A DNA stretch of 64,000 nt from Pseudooceanicola marinus. Lineage in GTDB: Bacteria > Pseudomonadota > Alphaproteobacteria > Rhodobacterales > Rhodobacteraceae. The translations under genes and the position numbers were made by a program. The stretch is from positions 124,001-188,000 of the forward strand of contig NZ_PGTC01000018.1 of the NCBI RefSeq assembly GCF_002786295.1, in the 5' to 3' direction. This document shows, piece after piece, positions 9,994 to 17,855 of this stretch. Each line of letters begins with the position of its first letter. The first letter of the stretch is position 1. A model generated the notes under the pieces. That model had not been told where the DNA came from. It saw only the letters and a program-made list of their open reading frames with translations, and did not search any database.

Positions 9994-10012
9994 ATGTAAA
10001 ATAGTTTCACAT
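9994..10012. promoter_or_regulatory. Palindromic operator candidate, copy 1
   Basis: ATGTAAA-ATAGT-TTCACAT: 7-base arms with one mismatch and a 5-base spacer. It has the same geometry and nearly the same sequence as the copy at 10052-10070. The centres are 58 bases apart and flank the likely promoter of the DUF2852 gene. Confidence 0.6.
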
Positions 10013-10018
10013 AGGGGC

Positions 10019-10048
10019 TTGCGCGGGGCCTCCGGGATGCCAATCTAT
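10019..10048 (+). promoter_or_regulatory. Weak promoter candidate for the DUF2852 gene
   Basis: TTGCGC at 10019-10024 could be a -35 element, with AATCTAT at about 10042-10048 as a poor -10. It lies between the two palindromes. The match is weak and rests partly on position. Confidence 0.3.
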
Positions 10049-10051
10049 GCA

Positions 10052-10070
10052 ATGTGAAAGACGTTCACAT
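10052..10070. promoter_or_regulatory. Palindromic operator candidate, copy 2
   Basis: ATGTGAA-AGACG-TTCACAT is a perfect 7-base inverted repeat with a 5-base spacer. It ends 20 bases before the ATG of the DUF2852 gene, where a bound repressor would cover the transcription start. Confidence 0.65.
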
Positions 10071-10090
10071 CCATCCACGAGGAGACACCA

Positions 10091-10591
10091 ATGACCACCG
10101 CCACCTATTCGCCCCGTCACGATGCGCCGCAACGGCGCAGTTGGCTGGGCCGCACCGAGGACTGGCTCGACAGCAAGGGAAAAGGGGCTTGGATCGCCGC
10201 GATGGTCCTGGGCTTCATCTTCTTCTGGCCGATCGGCCTCGCCATCCTGTTCTACATGATCTGGGGAAAACAAATGTTCGGAAAATCCTGCCGCAACAGC
10301 CGCGCCCGTGACATCCAGGGCCACATGCAGGCGATGCGCCGTTCGGGCTACGCCGCGATGCGCCCCTCGGGCAACAGCGCCTTCGACGCCTACAAGGAAG
10401 AGACCCTGCGCCGTCTGGAAGACGAGCAGGAACAGTTCGAAGCCTTCCTGGAACGCCTGCGGGCCGCCAAGGACAAGGCCGAGTTCGACGAGTTCATGGA
10501 TGAACGCGCCGACCGCGCCCGTGCCGAACGCGACGCCGTGGCCCGCTCGGGCGACGACAACCAGGCGCCCAAGCCCTACGCCGAGGTCTGA
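10091..10591 (+). CDS. DUF2852 domain membrane protein
   Basis: A 166-residue protein with a basic, aromatic N-terminus, one hydrophobic segment at about residues 34-56 (AAMVLGFIFFWPIGLAILFY) and a long charged helical tail at about 98-155 rich in Glu, Arg and Lys that could form a coiled coil. This arrangement and the FFWPIGLAILFYMIWGK stretch are those of DUF2852, a family of unknown role common in alphaproteobacteria. GAGGAGA at 10079-10085 is a good ribosome binding site. Expression is probably controlled through the two palindromes upstream. Confidence 0.85.
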   Translation: MTTATYSPRHDAPQRRSWLGRTEDWLDSKGKGAWIAAMVLGFIFFWPIGLAILFYMIWGKQMFGKSCRNSRARDIQGHMQAMRRSGYAAMRPSGNSAFDAYKEETLRRLEDEQEQFEAFLERLRAAKDKAEFDEFMDERADRARAERDAVARSGDDNQAPKPYAEV

Positions 10592-10603
10592 TCCCGGCCC
10601 CGG

Positions 10604-10623
10604 CCCGGCCCCCGCGGGGGCCG
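10604..10623 (+). terminator. GC-rich hairpin, possible terminator
   Basis: A perfect 20-base palindrome made of CCGGCCCCCG and its complement follows the DUF2852 stop by 12 bases. There is no T-run, so intrinsic termination is uncertain. Confidence 0.35.
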
Positions 10624-10777
10624 GCCGCCCGTCCCCGACCGAGGCGGCATGGGTTCCCCTGCCGCCCGCTTTTCCCGCCACAGCCCCACGATCCGATGCG
10701 CCCGCAGCGCCCAGCCCCTTGCGGCACTGCCGCGCCGGGGCCAGTGTAACCCCGCGCGCCCCTTCACGGAGACCCCG

Positions 10778-11221
10778 ATGACCCCCGCCTACCCCCTGCC
10801 CGATCCGGACCTTTCGCCCGCCCCCTACCAAGGCGTCGCGGTCAAGCGCGGCCTGGCCTGGCTGGTCGACATGGCCCTGATCCTGTTCCTGGCGGCGCTG
10901 ACGATCCCCTTCACCGCCTTCCTGTCGCTGTTCTTCTTCCCGGCCATGGTGCTGCTGGTGGGGTTCTTCTACCGGCTCTTCACAATCGCCTCCGGCTCGG
11001 CCACCTGGGGCATGCGCCTCTTCGGGATCGAGTTCCGCACCCTCGACGGCGAGCTGCTCTCGGGCCAGGACGCCCTGCTGCACGTGCTGGGCTACACCGT
11101 GTCGCTGGCGATCTCGCCCTTGCAGCTGATCTCGGTGATCATGATGTGCGTCACCCCCTTTGGTCAGGGTCTGACCGACATGGTGCTGAACACCACCGCG
11201 GTGAACAGCCCCCGCCGCTGA
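10778..11221 (+). CDS. RDD family membrane protein
   Basis: A 147-residue inner-membrane protein. The KRGLAWLVDMALILFL stretch (about 24-39) is the RDD signature with Arg and Asp in the first membrane segment, followed by a second segment around 45-70 and a third near 100-125. RDD proteins are loosely linked to transport or stress tolerance, but the role of most members is unknown. ACGGAGA precedes the ATG by six bases. The gene follows DUF2852 by 186 bases on the same strand. Confidence 0.85.
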   Translation: MTPAYPLPDPDLSPAPYQGVAVKRGLAWLVDMALILFLAALTIPFTAFLSLFFFPAMVLLVGFFYRLFTIASGSATWGMRLFGIEFRTLDGELLSGQDALLHVLGYTVSLAISPLQLISVIMMCVTPFGQGLTDMVLNTTAVNSPRR

Positions 11222-11466
11222 AGCCCCAGCCCTGAGGCGTCCACCCGCCGGTCCTCGCCTGCACCGATGCGGCGCAACGCGAGGGGCTTGGCGGGGGCGA
11301 CCTTCGTTGCTATCGTCTCGGCAAATCAGACGGCGCCCGGGTGCACTCGCCCGCGGCGCCGCCGCCGACTGACCACCCCGCCGGACTTCCCGCGCCCCGC
11401 CAGAAGATCCGGGCGATCCCCGTTGCCACCGAAAGACCGTCCCGACAGCCGACACAGTTCCGACCC

Positions 11467-12285
11467 ATGCGCCATTCGCTTCCGCTTGCCCCCCAGTTCT
11501 ACGTGACGGCCCCCCAGCCCTGCCCCTACCTTGAGGGCCGGATGGAGCGGAAGCTGTTCACTTCGCTGCAGGGCGAAACGGCGGAGCAGCTGAACAACAC
11601 CCTGTCGAAACAGGGCTTCCGCCGGTCGCAGAACGTGCTTTACCGGCCCTCCTGCGCCGATTGCGCCGCCTGCCTGTCGGCGCGGATCGACGTCTCGGCC
11701 TTCACCCCGTCGAAGAGCCAGCGCCGGGTGATCAAGCGCAATGCCGACATCGAGCGGCGCGCGACCTCCCCCTGGGCCACGGAGGAGCAATATGCCCTCT
11801 TCCGGCGCTACCTCGACAGCCGCCATGCCGATGGCGGCATGGCCGACATGGATGTCTTCGAGTTCGCCGCGATGATCGAGGAAACCCCGATCCGGTCGCG
11901 CGTGGTGGAATATGTCGACGCGGACGGCGGGCTGCGCGCCGCCGGGCTGACCGATGTCCTCGATGACGGGGTGTCGATGGTCTATTCCTTCTACGACCCG
12001 ACGATGGAGCGGCGCTCTTTGGGCACCTACCTGATCCTCGATCATATCGAGATCGCCCGCCAGGCCGGCCTGCCTTACGTCTACCTGGGCTACTGGGTGC
12101 CCGGCTCCCCCAAGATGGGCTACAAGTGCAAGTTCTCGGGGCTGGAACTGTATCACAACGGCACCTGGCAGCGGATGCGCCAGCCGTCGGACTACGACAG
12201 CACCACCCATCCGCTGAAATCCGACCCGATCGCCGAGCAGGTGGCCAACATCACCCTGCCCGACACCCGCGGCCCGCTGCGCTGA
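11467..12285 (+). CDS. bpt: Aspartate/glutamate leucyltransferase (Bpt)
   Basis: Bpt transfers leucine from Leu-tRNA to N-terminal Asp or Glu of proteins, marking them for the N-degron pathway through ClpS/ClpAP. The protein has 272 residues. The N-terminal [17 protein letters not shown] and the [14 protein letters not shown] cysteine cluster (about 59-64) are diagnostic of the arginyltransferase/Bpt family, as is [13 protein letters not shown] near 215. The start at 11467 gives family length; upstream codons in frame look non-coding. Many pipelines call this family arginyltransferase (ate). Confidence 0.93.
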   Translation: MRHSLPLAPQFYVTAPQPCPYLEGRMERKLFTSLQGETAEQLNNTLSKQGFRRSQNVLYRPSCADCAACLSARIDVSAFTPSKSQRRVIKRNADIERRATSPWATEEQYALFRRYLDSRHADGGMADMDVFEFAAMIEETPIRSRVVEYVDADGGLRAAGLTDVLDDGVSMVYSFYDPTMERRSLGTYLILDHIEIARQAGLPYVYLGYWVPGSPKMGYKCKFSGLELYHNGTWQRMRQPSDYDSTTHPLKSDPIAEQVANITLPDTRGPLR

Positions 12286-12584
12286 CGCCAGCCGCCGGCG
12301 TGCACATTTCCCGCCGATACGGGCTGCCTCTAGCTGCCAAATACCGCCATCCTGCCCGGGGCCCGACCACCGCGCCGGAACCTGCGGCTTTTCGCCAGTG
12401 CTTCCCCTGCGTCCAGCCCCGTCCTGCGGCGATTTCCCGCCCGTTCGGCCCCGCCGCCCCCGGCGCCGGACCCGCTCGCCATGTCCCGCCGTTGTCCTGT
12501 CACCGACGCCGGGGCGCCGCCCTCTCGCTACAGGCGCCCCGGCATTAAATCGGCCCCCAGGGCCTTCAATGGAAAGGACACGCC

Positions 12585-13028
12585 ATGTTCAAGAAAGCCA
12601 TCCTTGCCGCCGCCGCCGGTTCCACGCTGATCGCCGGGGGCGTCGCCGCCCAGACCGCGACAACCACGACCACCTCGACCTACTCGGTCGACAACTCTGA
12701 CCAGGTCGAGGACAACGCGCGTTCCGGTCTGGTCGCCGGCGCCACCGCAGGTGCCATCGCAGGCGGCCCGGTCGGGGCCATCGTCGGCGGCGCCATCGGC
12801 GCCACGGCAGGCAACCAGCTGACGCCCGACACCAAGACGGTCACCTACGTGCAGCAGAACCCGGTGCGCGTCTCGCCGATGCAGGGCGATGTCGTCGCGG
12901 GCTATGTCGTGCCCGACACCGTGACCCTGACGCCGGTGCCCGAGAGCCAGTTCGCCTATGTCTACACGGACCAGGCGCCGGTGATCGTCGATCCGCAGAC
13001 CCGTGAGGTGATCACGATCGTGCGCTGA
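12585..13028 (+). CDS. DUF1236 exported protein with glycine zipper
   Basis: A 147-residue protein with a clear signal peptide (MFKKAILAAAAGSTLIAGGVAAQ, cleavage after about residue 22). A Gly/Ala zipper stretch at about 48-76 is of the type that inserts in membranes, and the C-terminal FAYVYTDQAPVIVDPQTREVITIV matches the DUF1236 motif. It is probably periplasmic or outer-membrane associated; the function is unknown. AAGGACA precedes the ATG. The 299 bases before it hold no other gene that I can support. Confidence 0.85.
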   Translation: MFKKAILAAAAGSTLIAGGVAAQTATTTTTSTYSVDNSDQVEDNARSGLVAGATAGAIAGGPVGAIVGGAIGATAGNQLTPDTKTVTYVQQNPVRVSPMQGDVVAGYVVPDTVTLTPVPESQFAYVYTDQAPVIVDPQTREVITIVR

Positions 13029-13052
13029 TCCGGTCGCAATGGTAGAACGCAG

Positions 13053-13080
13053 AACGGCCCGGGCCTTGCCCGGGCCGTTT
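13053..13080. terminator. Bidirectional intrinsic terminator
   Basis: AACGGCCCGGGC, loop CTT, then GCCCGGGCCGTT followed by T. It lies between the convergent DUF1236 and dctM genes and has A/T-flanked arms, so it can serve both strands. Confidence 0.85.
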
Positions 13081-13097
13081 CCGGTCTGGCCTGTCGA

Positions 13098-15455
13098 TCA
13101 GTTGCCGATCAGGTCCGGCACGATGGTCACGATGCCCGGCACGAACCACAGCAGCGCCAAGCCCACCACCTGGATCAGCACGAAGGGCACGATCCCGCGG
13201 TAGATATGACCGGTGGTGACACTCGCCGGGGCCACCCCGCGCAGGTAGAACAGCGCGAAGCCGAAGGGCGGCGTCAGGAAAGACGTCTGCAGGTTCACCG
13301 CGATCATGATCGTCACCCACTTGGGATCGAAAGTGCCGCCGTAGATGACCGGCCCCACGATCGGGATGACGATGTAGATGATCTCCAGGAAGTCCAGGAC
13401 GAAGCCCAGCACGAAGAGCACCAGCATCACGATCAGGAAGACCTGGAACTCGCTGTCGAAGCTCTTCAGGAACTGCTGGATGTAGTGTTCGCCGCCGAAG
13501 GAGATAACCACCAGGTTCAGCAGCTGGGACCCCACCAGGATGGTGAAGACCATCGAGGTCACCTTCGCCGTTTCCCGCACGATCTTGCCCAGCACCGAGG
13601 TGCGCAGCAGGACCCAGCCGGAATAGATCAGGCCGAAGCAGGCGAACATGAAGCAGACGGCGGCGGCGAGATAGGCCAGGTAGCCCTCCACCGCGACCTC
13701 GGCCTGGGTGATCCGCAGGTCGAAGTTGGCGCCCAGCAGGACCAGGGCGATCAGCGCAAAGGTGGACCAGATGATGATCCAGGGATCGCGCCCCTCTTCC
13801 TTCAACTTGCGGTAGGCCGCCAGCAGGATGGCCCCGCCCGCGCCCAGGGCCGCCGCCGGCGTCGGGTTGGTGATGCCTCCCAGGATCGAGCCCAGCACCG
13901 CGACGATCAGCACCAGCGGCGGGAAGATCACGCGGGTCAGCTCGTTCGAGGCCAGCCGCGACGCGGCATGTTTGCAGGCCCAGAGCGCGACGACCAGCGG
14001 GATCGCGATGATCAGCAGGGTTGCCCCGGCCGACATGGCGGGATGGATGAACAACACGTCCAGAAGCGCGATCACCGCCAGCGCCGTGGCCCCAATGACC
14101 AGCGGACGCCCATCATCGGCGGGACGTACGCCCCGCGCGGTGGCCAGAACCAGCCCCAGAAGCACGATGATCGTGGCAATGCCGGTGCCGATCGGCGCCG
14201 CGCTGGCCGCCTTGGCGGCAATCGCCGCGGTGATCTCCTCGGCGCTCAGCTCATGCCCCTCTTCCAGCCCGCCGGCGGCCATGATGGCCTCCTGCTGGGC
14301 GACGGCGAGGTCCCACTTGGCCTGACCGTGCAGCTCGATCATCGCGGCCTGGCAGGTCTCGGAGACATTGGTGCGCAGGATCGCGCCCTCGCCGCCCTGG
14401 GCGAAGTTCGACACCGCCAGGTCCTGGCTGCCGACGACGCCCACCTGGGACAGCACCACGGTGCCGACGATCAGGATGGCAGGGACGACGAAGAACCAGG
14501 TCAGCGCCTCCTGCCGGGTGATGATGGCGTGCTGGGTATGCTCGCCCGAATGCACCGCCGGGGCGTTCTGCGGCCGCACCAGCGCATAGAGGAAGGCATA
14601 GCCTGCATAGAGGCCCGCGAGCAGGATCCCCGGCAGCATCGCCGCCTGGAACAGCGTGCCAACCGAGACCACGGCCGGACGGCCCAGGTAGGTCAGCGCA
14701 TCGGTACAGCCGAAGCTTTGCGCCCGTGCTTCCTGCGCGGCGGAGTAGAGATCGCCCGAGAGCGTGCCCAGAAGGACCAGCACGATCGACGGCGGAATGA
14801 TCTGACCCAGCGTTCCGCTCGCCGCGATCACACCGGTGGACAGCTCCGGCGAATAGCCGTTGCGCAGCATGGTGGGCAGCGACAGAAGGCCCATGGTCAC
14901 CACGGTGGCACCGACGATGCCGGTGGAGGCCGCCAGGAAGGCGCCGACGACGACCACCGACACGGCCAGGCCGCCCGGCAGCGGCCCGAAGACGCGCGCC
15001 ATGGTGGTCAGCAGATCATTGGCGATCTTCGAGCGTTCCAGGGTGATCCCCATCATCACGAACATCAACACCGCCAGCAGCGTCTCGATCGACTGGCCGG
15101 CGAAGACCCGTTCGTTCATCCGGTTCACGATGAAGCTGATGTTGCGGTCCATCGCGGTTTCCCAACCGCGCTCGAAGACCGGCACGCCGACGGTCGGCAA
15201 TTCCGGGTATCGGAAATGCGAGATCATGTCGGGATGCACCCCCGAGGCCGTCAGCGCCCGGTAGGCGTCGCTGCCGGTGTCGATGGCCTGGTGGATCAGG
15301 ATGCCGCTGGCATCGAGGTAGGCGATGATGGTGAAGGCGAAGAGGCCCGCACCGGGGATCGCGAAAGCCACCGGAAAACCCGAGAGGATGCCCGCGAAAA
15401 GGCTCAGGAATACAATCAGAAGGCCGATCTCGACCCCATCAAGTCCGAAAAGCAT
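13098..15455 (-). CDS. dctM: TRAP transporter large permease (DctM), oversized
   Basis: The large membrane subunit of a tripartite ATP-independent transporter, which moves organic acids inward with sodium. It has 785 residues against about 430 for a usual DctM. The N-terminal third has the family's STGIVGATVVTMGLLSLPTML and GTLGQIIPPSIVLV motifs, and the C-terminal third ends with the usual membrane segments including LTPPFGFALFYLRGVAP. In between, roughly residues 330-560, are extra membrane segments and a hydrophilic, Ala/Glu-rich stretch (about 360-430) with no counterpart in short DctM. It lies 13 bases after dctQ. Confidence 0.92.
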   Translation of the reverse strand: MLFGLDGVEIGLLIVFLSLFAGILSGFPVAFAIPGAGLFAFTIIAYLDASGILIHQAIDTGSDAYRALTASGVHPDMISHFRYPELPTVGVPVFERGWETAMDRNISFIVNRMNERVFAGQSIETLLAVLMFVMMGITLERSKIANDLLTTMARVFGPLPGGLAVSVVVVGAFLAASTGIVGATVVTMGLLSLPTMLRNGYSPELSTGVIAASGTLGQIIPPSIVLVLLGTLSGDLYSAAQEARAQSFGCTDALTYLGRPAVVSVGTLFQAAMLPGILLAGLYAGYAFLYALVRPQNAPAVHSGEHTQHAIITRQEALTWFFVVPAILIVGTVVLSQVGVVGSQDLAVSNFAQGGEGAILRTNVSETCQAAMIELHGQAKWDLAVAQQEAIMAAGGLEEGHELSAEEITAAIAAKAASAAPIGTGIATIIVLLGLVLATARGVRPADDGRPLVIGATALAVIALLDVLFIHPAMSAGATLLIIAIPLVVALWACKHAASRLASNELTRVIFPPLVLIVAVLGSILGGITNPTPAAALGAGGAILLAAYRKLKEEGRDPWIIIWSTFALIALVLLGANFDLRITQAEVAVEGYLAYLAAAVCFMFACFGLIYSGWVLLRTSVLGKIVRETAKVTSMVFTILVGSQLLNLVVISFGGEHYIQQFLKSFDSEFQVFLIVMLVLFVLGFVLDFLEIIYIVIPIVGPVIYGGTFDPKWVTIMIAVNLQTSFLTPPFGFALFYLRGVAPASVTTGHIYRGIVPFVLIQVVGLALLWFVPGIVTIVPDLIGN

Positions 15456-15468
15456 GTGTCAGGTTCCC

Positions 15469-16362
15469 TCAGTGCGTGCCTTCGTAGGCTTCTTCTCCGG
15501 ACCCGAGCGTGTCGAGATCCAGGTATTTGCCCGCGCTTTCCTCGCCTTCGACGAACTCCAGGTAGGAGCGGTAGAAGAAGGCCACCGCCTGGACGAAGAC
15601 CAGGGCGACGAAGCACAGGATGAGGATCTTGAAGAGGAAGTAGGCGTTGAAGCCGTCGGGGCTGAAGCCGATGGTTTCCACGTTCCATTTCACGATCCGG
15701 GATTTGCGCAGCATCATCTCCAGCTGGTCACTGGCCGAAACCTTGGGCGTGATCAGGTGGCGCCAGAGGAAGAACCAGGAATACATCCAGGTCAGCACCG
15801 CCACGGGGATCATGAAGAAGAGCGCGCCGAACATGTCCACGGCGCGCTTGGCACGGTGGCCGATGGCGGCATAGACCAGATCGACTCGCACATGGCTGCC
15901 CTGCACGAAGGCATAGGCCACGCAAAGCGCGACCACGGCGGCGTTCCACAGCTTCAGCCCCTCGGCGTACCAGCCCACCGACTGGGTGAACCCGATGCCG
16001 AGCGGCGCGATGGTGATCTCGCCCAGCCGGAAGATGGATTGCAGGAAGACGATCAGGATCTGCTGCGCCACCATGATCAGGCCGGCCCAGGCGGCGGTAC
16101 GGCCCACGGCATTGCCGAAGCCTTCCAGCACCCGCACGCAGCCCCACATGAAGGGCCGGTAAAGCAGACCGGCCAGCGTCACCAGCAGGAAGATGTCGAA
16201 GACGGCGAAGAACAGTTCGACCGAGCCGCCGTAATAGATGAAGCGGATCAGCGCTTCCTTGTCAGACCAGTCCAGCCACAGCCCCGGTTGGGTCACCGCA
16301 AGGGCAATGTGGTAAAAGCCAAGACCGATCTGCGTCACGAACCAGATGAGCCCGTCGAGCAT
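15469..16362 (-). CDS. dctQ: TRAP transporter small permease (DctQ)
   Basis: The 297-residue small membrane subunit, longer than the usual 160-200 residues because of an N-terminal extension with two extra membrane segments and a hydrophilic C-terminal region. The core has AAVVALCVAYAFVQGSHVRVDLVY, which contains the conserved HVRVDL-type motif of DctQ. It links the binding protein to DctM. A perfect palindrome separates it from dctP upstream. The large DctQ together with the large DctM suggests a distinct TRAP subfamily, often seen with TakP-like binding proteins. Confidence 0.9.
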   Translation of the reverse strand: MLDGLIWFVTQIGLGFYHIALAVTQPGLWLDWSDKEALIRFIYYGGSVELFFAVFDIFLLVTLAGLLYRPFMWGCVRVLEGFGNAVGRTAAWAGLIMVAQQILIVFLQSIFRLGEITIAPLGIGFTQSVGWYAEGLKLWNAAVVALCVAYAFVQGSHVRVDLVYAAIGHRAKRAVDMFGALFFMIPVAVLTWMYSWFFLWRHLITPKVSASDQLEMMLRKSRIVKWNVETIGFSPDGFNAYFLFKILILCFVALVFVQAVAFFYRSYLEFVEGEESAGKYLDLDTLGSGEEAYEGTH

Positions 16363-16397
16363 CCTGTCCCCCCACCTCGATATTCTTTGTCAGGAAA

Positions 16398-16425
16398 GGC
16401 TGCGCACCGATATCGGTGCGCAGCC
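16398..16425. other. Perfect 14+14 palindrome between dctP and dctQ
   Basis: GGCTGCGCACCGAT is followed directly by its reverse complement. In the transcript this forms a strong hairpin after dctP and before dctQ. There is no T-run. It is likely to protect the dctP message or limit read-through so that binding protein exceeds permease. Confidence 0.75.
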
Positions 16426-16450
16426 CGGATCATGTTGCCAACGGCGCCGA

Positions 16451-17536
16451 TCAGCCGCCCAGGACGCGGTTCCGCTGCGCGGTGTAGGCGCTGTCCGACA
16501 CGCTCATCCAGCCAGAGGCCGAGGCCATCGACGCTTCGGCGGAGTTGCGGATCTCGGCGAAGATCTCATCATCCATGAAGCCGTCCAGCACCTCTTTCGA
16601 GGCCGACCCGTAGGCGTCCCAGACGTCGTCGGGGAATTCCTGCACCTGGATGCCGGTCGATCGCAGACGATCCAGCGCCGGGCCGTTGTTGGCGATGAAG
16701 AGCGCGTAGTTGTGCTGATGCGCTTCCGCCGCGGCCACTTCGATGATCTTCTGCTGTTCCGGGGTCAGGCCCTCGAAGACGGAAAGGTTGCAGGCCACGG
16801 AGAGCGCGGCGCCCGGCTCGTGGAAACCAGCCGGATAGTAGTTCTTGCAGACTTCCTGCAGGCCCAGCTTCTCGTCCGACCACGGGCCGATCCACTCGGT
16901 CCCGTCCAGCGCGCCGGTGGACAGCGCCTGGTAGATCTCGCCGCCCGGCAGCACCTGCACGGAGGCGCCCAGGGTTGACAGCGCCTGGCCACCGAGGCCC
17001 GGCATGCGGAACTTCAGCCCCTTGAAGTCGTCGGCAGAGGTGATCGGGCTGCGGAACCAGCCGCCGCCCTGGGCCGCGGTCTGACCGGCCAGGAAGGATT
17101 TTAGGCCGAAGATTTCACCCAGCTGGTGATGCAGCGCCATGCCACCGTTGGCATAGTACCAAGTCATCATTTCCGGGGCGGTCATGCCGAAGGGCACAGT
17201 GGTGAAATAGGCCCAGGCGGGATGCTGACCGACGAAATAGTAATCCGCGCCGTGGTACATGTCGGCCTGGCCTGCGGTCACGGCGTCGAACACCTCCAGT
17301 GCCCCCACCAGCTCGCCGGCGGCCTTTGCCTCGACGACCATGGAGCCGCCCGACATCTCGTTGACGTTGTTGACGAAACGCTCAACCGAGTCCCAGACGC
17401 CCGCCAGGCCGCGCGGCCAGGTCGTCACCATGGTCAGCTTGACTTGACCCTGCGCGACGGCTGGTGCGGCCAGCGATGCGGCTGCGGCAGCCCCCCCGCC
17501 GATGGCGGAAGTTTTCAGAAAAGAACGACGATCCAT
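16451..17536 (-). CDS. dctP: TRAP solute-binding protein, TakP-like (DctP family)
   Basis: The periplasmic binding protein of the transporter, 361 residues. It starts MDRRSFLKTSAIGGG, a twin-arginine-like signal (RRSFLK) followed by a hydrophobic Ala/Gly run and AVAQ cleavage site near residue 28. The body shows GGWFRSPI, LKFRMPGLGGQ, GGEIYQALSTGALDGTEW and GPWSDEKLG, which match the 2-oxoacid-binding TakP branch rather than the C4-dicarboxylate DctP branch. The ATG at 17536 follows a GGAG ribosome binding site. It is the first gene of dctPQM and divergent from the sensor kinase. Confidence 0.93.
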   Translation of the reverse strand: MDRRSFLKTSAIGGGAAAAASLAAPAVAQGQVKLTMVTTWPRGLAGVWDSVERFVNNVNEMSGGSMVVEAKAAGELVGALEVFDAVTAGQADMYHGADYYFVGQHPAWAYFTTVPFGMTAPEMMTWYYANGGMALHHQLGEIFGLKSFLAGQTAAQGGGWFRSPITSADDFKGLKFRMPGLGGQALSTLGASVQVLPGGEIYQALSTGALDGTEWIGPWSDEKLGLQEVCKNYYPAGFHEPGAALSVACNLSVFEGLTPEQQKIIEVAAAEAHQHNYALFIANNGPALDRLRSTGIQVQEFPDDVWDAYGSASKEVLDGFMDDEIFAEIRNSAEASMASASGWMSVSDSAYTAQRNRVLGG

Positions 17537-17855
17537 TTGGGCTCCTCCCCATGTGTCCCCGCCTCTCCCTCCCGGAGAGACGTCCTCAGTGCAGTGGACC
17601 CTAGTCGCAGCCCCGAAACCGCGAAATACCAAAGATTACGTAGTTCGCCCGCATTCTTTGCAGAAAATACCCGAACACGCGGGCGTGAGCGCCACGTCAC
17701 ACGGTTTTTCTTGCCCCTCCGCGCCGCTATTTGTGGGATGAATGCCCAGTAACCTGGGGGAGAGGAATCACCTGGCGGCCCTGCCCTGTGCCGCGTGCGC
17801 CGCCCCAACACCGGCCTTTGCGGCCGCCGCGCCCGAAAGGTCCCCGACCCGACAT

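Noticed and set aside
13206-15623. Very long plus-strand frame opposite dctM
   Set aside because: It is the antisense shadow of the membrane protein, rich in His, Gln, Asp and Arg; such shadows are expected in GC-rich genes.
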